From: JAGOEY01 sp017997515
GTDB taxonomy: Bacteria > Pseudomonadota > Gammaproteobacteria > Burkholderiales > Burkholderiaceae_C
Direction: 5' to 3'
Length of the DNA: 64,000 nucleotides
Assembly (NCBI GenBank): GCA_026314275.1
Contig: CP111109.1
Span: forward strand, 3,410,001 to 3,474,000
Below, piece by piece: positions 1 through 7,751 of the stretch (positions are counted from its first letter, which is position 1; each line of letters opens with the position of its first letter). The notes under the pieces are model-generated. The model did no database searches. It saw nothing but the letters and a program-made list of their open reading frames with translations, and was not told the origin of the DNA. A program made the translations under genes and the position numbers.

Positions 1-661
1 TGCGCGCAGTGCGTAACGCGGCGCGGTAATGGCGTTCGATGTCGTTGGTGTGCCGGTGGTTGTCACGGGTGACAAACACGGCCTGGGCTGTCCCGGCCGG
101 TGTGCCTGTGGTGGGGGCGCTGTGCCGCAATGACGGTTCTGGCGACACCACCGCGTTGCGCGTGAAGTGGTGTATCTGCGCGACGATGGGGCCACGTACC
201 GCCACGGCATAGTCCTGCTTGGCTTCTGCTCCAAAGTCGGCCAGGTGGTCCGCCGAATAGTTGATGCCACCAATCAGCCCCAGCGCCCCATCGACCACCA
301 CGATCTTGCGGTGCATGCGCCGCAGCACGTTGATGCGTTTGCCCAAAACGCGTTTGCCCGGGTCAAACACCCGGAAGTGCACACCCGCCTGCACCAGGCT
401 GCCTACAAAGTGGTCGGACAGGTCGGGTGAGCCAAAGCCGTCCACCAGCACATGGATACGCACCCCGCGTTGTGCTGCCTTCAGCAGCTCTGCATGCAGG
501 GCCAGACCCACCTTGTCTTCAAACAGGATAAAGGTCTCCAGCAGCACTTCTTCACGCGCCCGGGCAATGGCCGCATTCACGCGGGGGAAGAAGTCTTCGC
601 CGTTTTCCAGCAACTCGAAGTGGTTGCCGTCGGTCCAGCGGGAAGCCGCGGCGCGTTTCAT
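1..661 (-). CDS. clsB: Cardiolipin synthase ClsB, 5' part of gene only
   Basis: The gene runs off the left edge of the window, so only about 220 N-terminal residues are visible. They contain a phospholipase D-type HKD motif, HRKIVVVDGALGLIGG, at about residues 118-133. This is the first of the two HKD motifs expected in bacterial cardiolipin synthases, membrane enzymes that join phosphatidyl groups to make cardiolipin. The start ATG at 659-661 overlaps the stop of the upstream endonuclease/phosphatase-family gene by four bases (ATGA). That pair is the usual clsB-ybhP arrangement in proteobacteria. Family assignment is firm; the second HKD motif lies outside the window and cannot be checked. 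Confidence 0.85.
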   Translation of the reverse strand, partial: MKRAAASRWTDGNHFELLENGEDFFPRVNAAIARAREEVLLETFILFEDKVGLALHAELLKAAQRGVRIHVLVDGFGSPDLSDHFVGSLVQAGVHFRVFDPGKRVLGKRINVLRRMHRKIVVVDGALGLIGGINYSADHLADFGAEAKQDYAVAVRGPIVAQIHHFTRNAVVSPEPSLRHSAPTTGTPAGTAQAVFVTRDNHRHTNDIERHYRAALRTAR

Positions 662-1428
662 AACACCACCTCTGCCGCCAGCGGCGCATGGTCCGACAGC
701 TGCCGCCAGGGCATACGCGGCAGCGCCAGGGGCTTGTGGACGGGGGCGTTGCGCACATAGATACGGTCGAGCGCCAGCACGGGTGCCGCTGCCGGGAACG
801 TGCGCATTGCGCGGCCGCGTGACTGCACAAACACCTCCTGCAAGCCAGCTTCGCGTTTGAGGACGCTGTGTGCGCGGCCACGCCAGTCGTTGAAGTCCCC
901 GGCCAGCACCACTGGCTCGTGCGGGTTGAAGGTGCGAAGTAATGTGCAGATGTTTTGCAACTGCTTCTGGCGGTGTGACTCGCGCAGCCCCAGGTGCACA
1001 CACACGGCGTGTACGGGTGTGGCGTGGCCGGGCGGCTGCAGCAGGCAATGCAACATGCCACGCTGCTCGGGGCCGCTGACGGAGATGTCGTGGTTGTCAA
1101 AGTGCATGATCGGAAATTTCGACAGCAGCGCGTTGCCATGGTCGCCGTTGTCGTACACCGCGTTGCGCCCGTACGCAAACTGCGGCCAGATAGCGTCTGC
1201 CAAAAATTCGCAGTGCGGCGACTGCGGGAAGTTGGCAATGCGGCCCGCATGGCCATGGTGGGTGCCCAGCACCTCCTGCAGAAACACCACGTCCGCCCCG
1301 ACCGTTCGCACCGCATCACGCAGCTCATGCAGCATGAAGCGGCGGTTGAAGGTGGTGAAGCCTTTGTGCACGTTCACGGTGAGAACCTTGAGGGTCAGTG
1401 GTTGGGGGGCAGGGAAGGGTGATGTCAT
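658..1428 (-). CDS. ybhP: Endonuclease/exonuclease/phosphatase family protein (YbhP-like)
   Basis: The 256-residue product belongs to the EEP metal-dependent phosphoesterase superfamily. Visible landmarks are LTVNVHKG near the N-terminus, the catalytic glutamate in VVFLQEVLG, HLGLRESHRQ, the AGDFNDW motif and the terminal LSDHAPL, all in the order expected for this fold. YbhP homologues are encoded next to ClsB and their substrate is unknown. I chose the ATG at 1426-1428 because homology begins just after it; the reading frame stays open further upstream, but that stretch is low-complexity. The 3' end is translationally coupled to clsB by an ATGA overlap. Confidence 0.8.
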   Translation of the reverse strand: MTSPFPAPQPLTLKVLTVNVHKGFTTFNRRFMLHELRDAVRTVGADVVFLQEVLGTHHGHAGRIANFPQSPHCEFLADAIWPQFAYGRNAVYDNGDHGNALLSKFPIMHFDNHDISVSGPEQRGMLHCLLQPPGHATPVHAVCVHLGLRESHRQKQLQNICTLLRTFNPHEPVVLAGDFNDWRGRAHSVLKREAGLQEVFVQSRGRAMRTFPAAAPVLALDRIYVRNAPVHKPLALPRMPWRQLSDHAPLAAEVVL

Positions 1429-1621
1429 GTCGTCCGATGTAACGCGGCGGTCTGTGCCATTGTTGGGCCCGGGGTGTCGGTGTGCTGTAGGACGGTTTGC
1501 CGATCCGGTGTGGACCAATGGATGCTGCGTTGCGGAGTGCCCAAGTGGGTGGTAGTGCACATGCGGCCTTGGGCGCGTAAGGATTTGTATACTCAAGGGC
1601 TTGTTTCACCGTCAGTTATCC

Positions 1622-2074
1622 ATGCGAACACAGTTGCGATCTTTGCCTTGTCTTCTTGTGGTGTGGGCCTGGGTGGCGCTGGGCTCTGCCCACGCCGCAC
1701 CCACGTGGCTGACCGTTATCGGAGACCCCACCCAGCCTGCGGTGGACACGGTGGAGGTGGACGCCAGCAGCGCCGTTACTTTTGGCAAAGCCCGGTTGGT
1801 GGGTATCCGCGTGAACCGCGCCAAAGACCGGATGGCCCTGGACAAGCAGCCCTTCAGGTCTTACGAATCCCTGGTGGTCATCGATTGCGACAAGCGCACC
1901 GCACGGCACAACAGCCAAACCCTGTTCCCCGAGCCTTTGTGGAAGGGTGTCCCGCGCGCCCACACGTACGATGAAAAAGACATTCGTGAGATGGCCTTCA
2001 GGGGGGTGGAGCCCAACCCCAAAGAGCGCATCATCAAGGCGGCGTGTTCCATTGAGTTGGTGCAGTCGAAGTAG
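1622..2074 (+). CDS. Secreted protein resembling surface-adhesin protein E domain
   Basis: A 150-residue protein with a clear Sec signal peptide (positively charged MRTQLRS, hydrophobic LPCLLVVWAWVALGSA, cleavage after AHA). The mature part contains VDASSAV, RSYESLVVIDCDKRT and a C-terminal AACSIELV. This pattern of two cysteines about 60 residues apart is common in small periplasmic proteins annotated as 'surface-adhesin E-like' in Comamonadaceae. Function is unknown. I prefer the ATG at 1622 to an upstream ATG at 1601 because the signal peptide begins there. It is divergent from the ybhP-clsB pair. Confidence 0.65.
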   Translation: MRTQLRSLPCLLVVWAWVALGSAHAAPTWLTVIGDPTQPAVDTVEVDASSAVTFGKARLVGIRVNRAKDRMALDKQPFRSYESLVVIDCDKRTARHNSQTLFPEPLWKGVPRAHTYDEKDIREMAFRGVEPNPKERIIKAACSIELVQSK

Positions 2075-2378
2075 TTGAACCTGGGGGAGTCATTTTTGGA
2101 TGCCGGGGTATTTCTGCGCGACGGTGGGGCAAATGATTGAATGAAGCATCCCATAGATGCGTCGTTCAGGTGACGCGTATCAGCACGTCCATCCTTAATT
2201 CAAAGCCATCAGCTTCAGCTGTTGTTGGTTTTGTGTTTCCGGGGGATGGGACTGCGAGGATGGGCGCCCGCTGTAGAAGTTTTGTTTGCGCATGGTTGGG
2301 TGCCCATGATCGGCTGTACCGTACAGACGCTGCGGTCAAAGAAGGTGTATTCGTTTGATGGGGTGAATGTCTCTGCGT
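2075..2378. other. Gene-free stretch between the E-domain protein and the PTP remnant
   Basis: About 300 bases without a convincing gene. The short open frames on both strands have no ribosome-binding site and no recognisable composition. I see no clear hairpin terminator. It may be the 3' flank of two converging genes. Confidence 0.5.
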
Positions 2379-2531
2379 TTACATGTCCGTGTCCAGTTGC
2401 TGCACGACATGCGCGAGCAAGCCGTCGCAAGCATCCTCTATCAGGTCCAGCACATGGTTGAAACCTTGTGCATTGCCGTAATAAGGATCGGGGATCACCG
2501 GGCTGTTATGGCGCAGGTGGAAGTCTGTTAA
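2379..2531 (-). pseudogene. 3' remnant of a low-molecular-weight protein tyrosine phosphatase
   Basis: Fifty codons ending at a normal stop encode the C-terminus of an LMW-PTP, including the VIPDPYYG segment that carries the general-acid aspartate and the terminal helix VLDLIEDACDGLLAHV. The first ~105 residues, with the CX5R phosphate-binding loop, are missing. The frame is cut exactly at the left end of the IS5-type element and does not resume beyond the two insertion sequences. Such phosphatases often accompany exopolysaccharide tyrosine kinases, so the lost neighbourhood may have been an EPS locus (inference). Confidence 0.85.
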
Positions 2532-3679
2532 GGCAACGCTGATTAAGGTACACGCACCTGCGTGGTGCTGCGTTACAGGTCGATGAAGCAGCAAACCCTC
2601 GCCATGGCCGCAGACCAAAGCTTTGAGAACTACCGCAAGCCCACCAGGCGCGACGAGTTCTTGAGAACCATGGAGGCCATCGTGCCCTGGTTCAGCCTGT
2701 GCGAGGTCATCGAGCCACACTACCCCAAGGCAGGCAACGGCCGCCCACCCATAGGTCTGGAACGCATGCTGCGTATCCACTTCATTCAGCATTGGTTCAA
2801 CCTGGCCGATCTGGCTTGTGAAGAAGCCCTGTACGACAGTGCCAACCTGCGCCGCTTTGCAGGCATCGACCTGGGCCGTGAGCCCGTACCCGACGCCACC
2901 ACTATCTTGAAGTTTCGCAAGCTCCTCAATGCGCACAAACTGGGCGAAGCACTGTTTGCCAAGGTGGGGCAGGAGTTGCAGCAGCGAGGCTTCAAGGTCC
3001 ATACCGGCACCATCGTGGATGCCACCATCATCGGCGCGCCCAGTTCAACCAAGAATGCAGGCAAGGCACGCGACCCCGAGATGCACCAGACCAAGAAGGG
3101 CCAGCAGTGGTACTTTGGCATGAAGCTGCACATTGGCGTGGACAGCCAAAGCGGCTTGGCGCACAGCGCCGTCGTCACAGCCGCCAACGTGCATGACAAG
3201 CACCCGCTGCCACAACTGCTGCATGGCAACGAGCGGCGCGTGTATGGCGACTCAGCCTATGCCAGTCAGAAGGCGTTGATTGCGGGTAAAGCTCCAAACG
3301 CCAAAGACTTCACCAATCAGCGCACGCGCCGCGCTGGTGGTCTCGTTGATGAGGTGGCTCGTGCAAAGAACCGCAACAAATCCAGGATTCGTGCCCGCGT
3401 CGAGCATGTCTTTGGTGTGATCAAGCGGCTGTGGGGCTTTGGCAAGGTGCGCTATGTGGGGCTGCACAAGAATGCCACGCGGGCGTTCACTGCCCTGGCA
3501 CTGGCCAACATCTTCCTCGGCCGCCAAAGGCTGATGGCACAGGTGCGCCCGTAGGGGCCAAAAACGGGCTCAAGGGCCTGTACAAGGCCCTCTGGGCCGC
3601 CAACCCCAGCCTGCGCTGCGTCCAAACTGGGCGGGGCTGCCCGAAATTACTCCAATGCCGATACTTGATCAGCGTTGCC
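2532..3679 (+). mobile_element. IS5-family insertion sequence
   Basis: The element carries one transposase gene and ends in inverted repeats: GGCAACGCTGATTAAG at the left (2532-2547) and its near-perfect complement at the right (ending 3679), with one mismatch. The flanking tetranucleotides are TTAA on the left and TTAG on the right. IS5-subgroup elements usually duplicate a YTAR target, so the two flanks should be identical. Their mismatch suggests that the two ends come from different insertion events joined by recombination. Confidence 0.85.
2583..3554 (+). CDS. IS5-family transposase
   Basis: A 323-residue DDE transposase. The N-terminal part (ADQSFENYRKPTRRDEFL) is the IS5-type N-terminal domain. 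The catalytic region shows VDATIIGAPSSTKN (first D), YGDSAYAS (second D) and a final RARVEHVFGVIKR segment with the catalytic glutamate. The length is normal for the IS5 subgroup and the frame is intact, so the enzyme may be functional. The ATG at 2583 matches the family start; a GTG at 2562 is also in frame. Confidence 0.9.
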   Translation: MKQQTLAMAADQSFENYRKPTRRDEFLRTMEAIVPWFSLCEVIEPHYPKAGNGRPPIGLERMLRIHFIQHWFNLADLACEEALYDSANLRRFAGIDLGREPVPDATTILKFRKLLNAHKLGEALFAKVGQELQQRGFKVHTGTIVDATIIGAPSSTKNAGKARDPEMHQTKKGQQWYFGMKLHIGVDSQSGLAHSAVVTAANVHDKHPLPQLLHGNERRVYGDSAYASQKALIAGKAPNAKDFTNQRTRRAGGLVDEVARAKNRNKSRIRARVEHVFGVIKRLWGFGKVRYVGLHKNATRAFTALALANIFLGRQRLMAQVRP

Positions 3680-3683
3680 TTAG

Positions 3684-5157
3684 TCTTACTGTGTCAATAA
3701 AATCATGGCATTATCGAGACCTCTTCATTTTTTACGTGAGGAATGATGGATGCCATCGAACGGTTTGAGCGGTACTTGGAACATTTGGCCGATGGACTTG
3801 GCCATTCAGATCGGCACTCAGGTCTCAGAGGCTATTGCACAGGGTTGATGCTGCCGCTGGCACGCAAGAGCGTGGAGCCGATGGCAGCCCGCGTTGATCC
3901 CCTGCATGCAAGCGCCAGGCATCAGTCGCTGCATCATTTCGTTGCCAAGGCGCAGTGGTCTGATGCCGAGATGCTCAGACGGGTTTGTCAGTGGGTCGTG
4001 CCGAAGATGGATTTCAGCCGTGGTGGCTGGTGGATCATTGACGACACCGGATTCCCGAAGAAGGGCAAACACTCGGTAGGCGTGGCCCGGCAATACTGCG
4101 GGATGTTGGGCAAACAGGACAACTGCCAGGTGGCTGTGAGCGTGTCGCTGGCCTGCGATCAAGGCAGCATTCCGGTGGCGTGGCAGCTCTACCTGCCCGA
4201 GGAATGGGCGACAGATGCGGGCCGCAAGGCCCGGGCCGGTGTACCGGAGGATGTGGAATTCGCGACCAAACCGCAAATCGCCTTGCAGCAATTGCGCGCG
4301 CTTCTGGCCGACGGCGCTCCGCACCATTGCGTGCTGGCCGACGCAGGCTACGGCGTGGACACCGCCTTCCGCCAGGCCTTGAGCGACATGGGGCTGACTT
4401 ATGCTGTGGGAGTGACCTCGGCGGTGGTGGTTTGGGCTCCGGGGGTTGAGCCGCTGCCACCTGTACCCTACAGCGGCACAGGGCGGCCACCGGTGATGCC
4501 GCGCCGGACTCCTGAGTTGCAACCGATGAGCGTCAAGGCCTTGGCCATGTCCTTGCCCGAACGGGCATTCCAGACCATCACCTGGCGCGAAGGCACCAAC
4601 GCGCCGCTCAGCGGGCGCTTCGCCGCACTGCGCGTGCGCCACGCCGGCGGCAATGCCGGCAAGGCGAGGCTGCGTCCGCTGCAATGGTTGCTCATTGAAT
4701 GGCCCAAGGATCAGGCCGAGCCCTGCAAGTACATCCTGTCCACGCTGCCCGAGGACACGCCCATAGCCGACTTGGTCAGAGCTACCTATCAGCGCTGGCG
4801 CATCGAGCGGGACTACCAGGACCTGAAGCAGGACTTCGGCTTGGGCCACTACGAGGGACGTGGCTGGCGGGGCTTCCACCACCACGCCTGCCTGAGCATC
4901 GCGGCCTACGGGTTCCTGATGGCAGAACGCCTCGTTGTCGACAAGCCTGTCGGCGGTAAAAAAAACTTCATCGAACGCCAGATGCCTGCCTTTCCCGAGG
5001 ATTACATCCCCCGCGGCAGTCCTGCGCGCGCAGCGCCACGTGGCGACATCGATCACGAGCCTGCGCCATCGGCTGAGCTACCAGTTGATCGCCCGTCTCG
5101 GTCAGTGCCCCTGCTGTGGAAGGGTGCGCCCAAAGCTACTCTTGTGACACAGTAAGA
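3684..5157 (+). mobile_element. IS701-family insertion sequence
   Basis: Terminal inverted repeats TCTTACTGTGTCA (3684-3696) and TGACACAGTAAGA (5145-5157) enclose one transposase gene. A perfect 4-bp target duplication TTAG flanks it (3680-3683 and 5158-5161), matching the YTAR preference of IS701 elements. The target is the base pairs immediately beside the right end of the IS5 element, so this insertion is younger than the IS5 event. Confidence 0.9.
3743..5155 (+). CDS. IS701-family transposase with shifted C-terminus
   Basis: The 470-residue product shows the DDE_5 core: WIIDDTGFPKKGKHSVGV (first catalytic D), VLADAGYGVD (second D) and YQRWRIERDYQDLKQDFG (catalytic E). After IERQMPAFPEDYIPRG the frame leaves the expected sequence. 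The family-like ending, RAQRHVATSITSLRHRLSYQ through GQCPCCGR, is encoded in another frame up to 5147. The switch lies at a GCGCGCGC tract (5024-5031) and fits loss of one GC unit. The catalytic core is intact, but about 40 C-terminal residues are replaced. The start ATG at 3743 has GAGGA just upstream. Confidence 0.85.
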   Translation: MMDAIERFERYLEHLADGLGHSDRHSGLRGYCTGLMLPLARKSVEPMAARVDPLHASARHQSLHHFVAKAQWSDAEMLRRVCQWVVPKMDFSRGGWWIIDDTGFPKKGKHSVGVARQYCGMLGKQDNCQVAVSVSLACDQGSIPVAWQLYLPEEWATDAGRKARAGVPEDVEFATKPQIALQQLRALLADGAPHHCVLADAGYGVDTAFRQALSDMGLTYAVGVTSAVVVWAPGVEPLPPVPYSGTGRPPVMPRRTPELQPMSVKALAMSLPERAFQTITWREGTNAPLSGRFAALRVRHAGGNAGKARLRPLQWLLIEWPKDQAEPCKYILSTLPEDTPIADLVRATYQRWRIERDYQDLKQDFGLGHYEGRGWRGFHHHACLSIAAYGFLMAERLVVDKPVGGKKNFIERQMPAFPEDYIPRGSPARAAPRGDIDHEPAPSAELPVDRPSRSVPLLWKGAPKATLVTQ

Positions 5158-5186
5158 TTAGAGCCACCGACTGCAGGGTGGGCGTA

Positions 5187-6276
5187 ATGCACAACATGAT
5201 GCGACCGCTCCTTGGTCTTTTGGGCCCTGCACCTGATCCAGGTCGGCTCGGCCTTTCTGACTGGGATATGGTGGTGCGGCAAGCGCGCCGGGCCGACGTG
5301 CTTGCGCGTGTTGGATCGCTGGCGAAGATGCACGGAGTGTGGGAGTCCATTGCTCCATCAGCACGTTTGCATATTGCATCTGCACTAGCGCTTGCTACGC
5401 GCCAGCAGCGTGAGTTGCGCTTCGAGGTGGGGCATATTGAAAAAGCCCTGCGGTCGGTGGGTGTTCCCACCGTCTTGCTGAAGGGGGGCTTACGCCCTCG
5501 CGGGTTTGAATGCGTCGTTGGGGCGTATGGTGTCTGATGTGGATATTCTTGTGCCGCGCGAACGTTTGTCCGATGTGGAAACTGCCTTGATGATGGCGGG
5601 TTGGGTGCAGACGAGCCATGATGCCTACGATCAACATTACTACCGCACTTGGATGCATGAGTTGCCGCCTCTGCGGCACATGCACCGTGGTGCCGTTCTG
5701 GACGTGCACCATGCCATTGTGCCGCTGACGGCACGTGCGAGGCCCAGTACGCAACATTTGCTGCAGTCCGCACAGCTGTTGCCCGGACAGCCGGGTGTAC
5801 ACGTGTTATCGCCGCCTGACATGGTGCTGCACAGTGCGGCCCACTTGTTTCACGAAAGTGAGTTTGAGCGCGGATTCCGTGGTGTGGTGGATCTGGATGC
5901 TTTGCTGCGCGAGTTCGGAGCAGAGACTGATTTTTGGCGCTGTCTGCTGGAGCGTTCCCAAGTACTGGGACTTGAATGGCCCTTGCACCATGCGTTACGT
6001 TATACCCAGATAATCATGGATACACAGGTGCCAGATTTTGCATCAGAGGCACTGGCGGGCAGCGTACCCACCAGTGCGTGGCGTAGCCGCCTGCGTGATG
6101 CCGTTTATTTGCGCGCTTTGTTACCTGCCCATGCCTCGACCCAGGATGCCTGGACGCCATTCGCGCGAGGCGCCTTATATGTACGCGGCCACACCTTGCG
6201 TATGCCCTTGCATTTGCTGGCACCACACTTGCTGCGCAAAACCTTCTATGGATTACGTCCCAAGGGGTACCCGTGA
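5187..6276 (+). pseudogene. Nucleotidyltransferase family protein (NTP_transf_5-like), frameshifted
   Basis: Two open frames join into one ~360-residue protein of the uncharacterised nucleotidyltransferase family seen in EPS/PEP-CTERM and natural-product loci. The first frame ends in VPTVLLKG. The second resumes with AYALAGLNASLGRMVSDVDI, which carries the presumed metal-binding S-D-x-D. The break lies in a six-G run (5483-5488); five Gs restore LLKGAYALAG. It is either a sequencing error or a real, possibly slippage-prone, frameshift. GTG at 5178 is an alternative start. The stop overlaps the start of the protease gene (GTGA). The IS701 element ends about 30 bp upstream and may have replaced the native promoter. 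Confidence 0.75.
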
Positions 6277-7046
6277 GATATCTAAGTGGGCTAGCACCGT
6301 GGGTGATTATTTGGACGCTTCTATTCGGTGGGCGTGTGTCCGCGCAGTTGCCGGATACCATTGAACGCATCAAACCTGCGGTCGTCCTGGTGGGAACCTA
6401 CCGTGCAACAGACAGCCCACGGTTTCGTTATTTGGGAACGGGCTTTGTTGTGGGTGATGGTTTGCGGGTAGTGACCAACGCCCATGTCATCTTCGGTGTT
6501 AATGCTGCAGCATCCGATGAGCCGGTGTTGACCGTGCAGGTGCGGGCTGGTTCTGATGGCTGGGTTATGCGCCAAGCCAAGGTCTTGGAGGCGAATCCGG
6601 AGCAAGATCTTGCGTTGCTTCAGCTTGGAGGGCGCCCGGCAGCAGCCCTGGATATTGCTGCATCGGACAAGGTGCGTGAAGGCGATGATCTGGCTTTTAT
6701 GGGGTTTCCTCTCGGAGGACTGTTGGGGTTTTCTTCAGTGACCCACCGTGCCACTGTCTCTTCCATCACCACCATGGCATTGCCCAGTCCAACAGGACAA
6801 CAGCTTAACGAACGCGCCATTCGCAGTTTGCGCACGGGGCCTTTGCAGGTTTTCCAACTTGATGCCACCGCCTATCCCGGGAGTAGTGGCGGGCCGCTGT
6901 TTGATCCTCAAACAGGCGCCGTGTTGGGTGTTCTGAATATGGTGTTGGTGAAAGGTACACGTGAATCGGCCATGACCCAGCCCTCCGGAATTTCTTACGC
7001 AATTCCGAGCCGTTATATATTGGACATGTTGGCACGGCACCGATAA
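6273..7046 (+). CDS. Trypsin-like serine protease (S1C-type), exported
   Basis: A 257-residue protein with an N-terminal signal sequence (VIIWTLLFGGRVSAQ). The trypsin-like triad is visible: VVTNAHVIFG (His), NPEQDLALLQL (Asp) and YPGSSGGPLFD (Ser in GSSGG). There is no PDZ domain, so it is shorter than DegP/DegQ. It starts at a GTG that overlaps the stop of the nucleotidyltransferase, which indicates translational coupling. Its role is unknown; the pair may be what is left of a larger cell-surface polysaccharide cluster. Confidence 0.8.
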   Translation: MRYLSGLAPWVIIWTLLFGGRVSAQLPDTIERIKPAVVLVGTYRATDSPRFRYLGTGFVVGDGLRVVTNAHVIFGVNAAASDEPVLTVQVRAGSDGWVMRQAKVLEANPEQDLALLQLGGRPAAALDIAASDKVREGDDLAFMGFPLGGLLGFSSVTHRATVSSITTMALPSPTGQQLNERAIRSLRTGPLQVFQLDATAYPGSSGGPLFDPQTGAVLGVLNMVLVKGTRESAMTQPSGISYAIPSRYILDMLARHR

Positions 7047-7289
7047 AAGTGGAGATATCGCTCAAGAATGTGTCCTGCTGGTGGAACAAGCCCGGCAGCA
7101 GGTCCAGTTGGTAACGCACAAGAAGACCCTGTAAACCACCTTCCACGAAGTGGCCGACGCACTCGCTGTACGTTGCACCACGTGCTGAGTGGCTTGCCGT
7201 GCAGCTGCTGCCAACCATCGGCGGTTGAAGCTTCAACCCAGTTTGCGCCCCCGGCAAAATAACGCTTTAGACAAGAATACGAGGTCTCT
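7047..7289. other. Intergenic stretch, possibly decayed coding sequence
   Basis: About 240 bases with no intact gene. One plus-strand frame reads short protein-like pieces (LLVEQARQQVQLVTHKK, then FHEVADALAV) interrupted by stops, which may be a gene remnant. I cannot name the family. Confidence 0.3.
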
Positions 7290-7496
7290 GTGAATCAATC
7301 TGCCCATGCCGAACTTATTGCCACGTACCGAAGGGCAAAGGCTGAGGCCGCCCACAAACAGGCCTTGATCAAAACTGCTGGAGCCAAGGGCCCAAAGGCA
7401 ATTCAGACGGCAGTTGATACCGCGACAAAGGCCGCGAAACGCCGGGATTCATATGCTGAGAAGCTGGCTCAGTTGGGGGTTGACACCAGGGATTGA
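7290..7496 (+). CDS. Small hypothetical protein, Lys/Ala-rich
   Basis: A 68-residue basic, alanine- and lysine-rich protein (for example RRAKAEAAHKQALIK and TATKAAKRRDSYAEKLAQ) predicted to be helical. It begins with GTG preceded by GAGG at a suitable distance. No family is recognised. The composition is like that of small DNA-associated or regulatory proteins, but this is only suggestive. Confidence 0.45.
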   Translation: MNQSAHAELIATYRRAKAEAAHKQALIKTAGAKGPKAIQTAVDTATKAAKRRDSYAEKLAQLGVDTRD

Positions 7497-7584
7497 GCCG
7501 GAGCAGCGTTGGGTGGCGCTGACTTCAAGCCCACCCCACAAGTACTGGATATGAGACACGTCTCATAATGCCCGCCAAAAGGAA

Positions 7585-7615
7585 AAAGCCCGCTATGCAG
7601 AACATAGCGGGCTTT
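7585..7615 (-). terminator. Rho-independent terminator of tRNA-Asn transcript
   Basis: A 13-bp perfect stem, AAAGCCCGCTATG with CATAGCGGGCTTT and a five-base loop, is followed on the minus strand by CTTTTTCC. It lies about 25 bases beyond the 3' end of the tRNA. Confidence 0.85.
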
Positions 7616-7638
7616 CCAGAGGCCTTGCGGCTTATGAG

Positions 7639-7714
7639 TGGCTCCTCGACCTGGGCTCGAACCAGGGACCTACGGATTAACAGTCCGGCGCTCTACCGAC
7701 TGAGCTATCGAGGA
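7639..7714 (-). tRNA. tRNA-Asn (anticodon GTT)
   Basis: A 76-base cloverleaf on the minus strand. It starts TCCTCGATAGCTCAG, has the anticodon loop ACTGTTAATC (anticodon GTT) and the T-arm GGTTCGAGCCC, and ends GAGGAGCCA with an encoded CCA. The acceptor stem TCCTCGA/TCGAGGA pairs fully. No mobile element is attached to its 3' end. Confidence 0.97.
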
Positions 7715-7751
7715 ACATCAGCCTCAAATTATAGCGCGGTTTTTTCGGGTT

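Noticed and set aside
7639..7714. tRNA-Asn as the attachment site of an integrated element
   Set aside because: No integrase is nearby and no second copy of the tRNA 3' end was noticed; a normal terminator follows.
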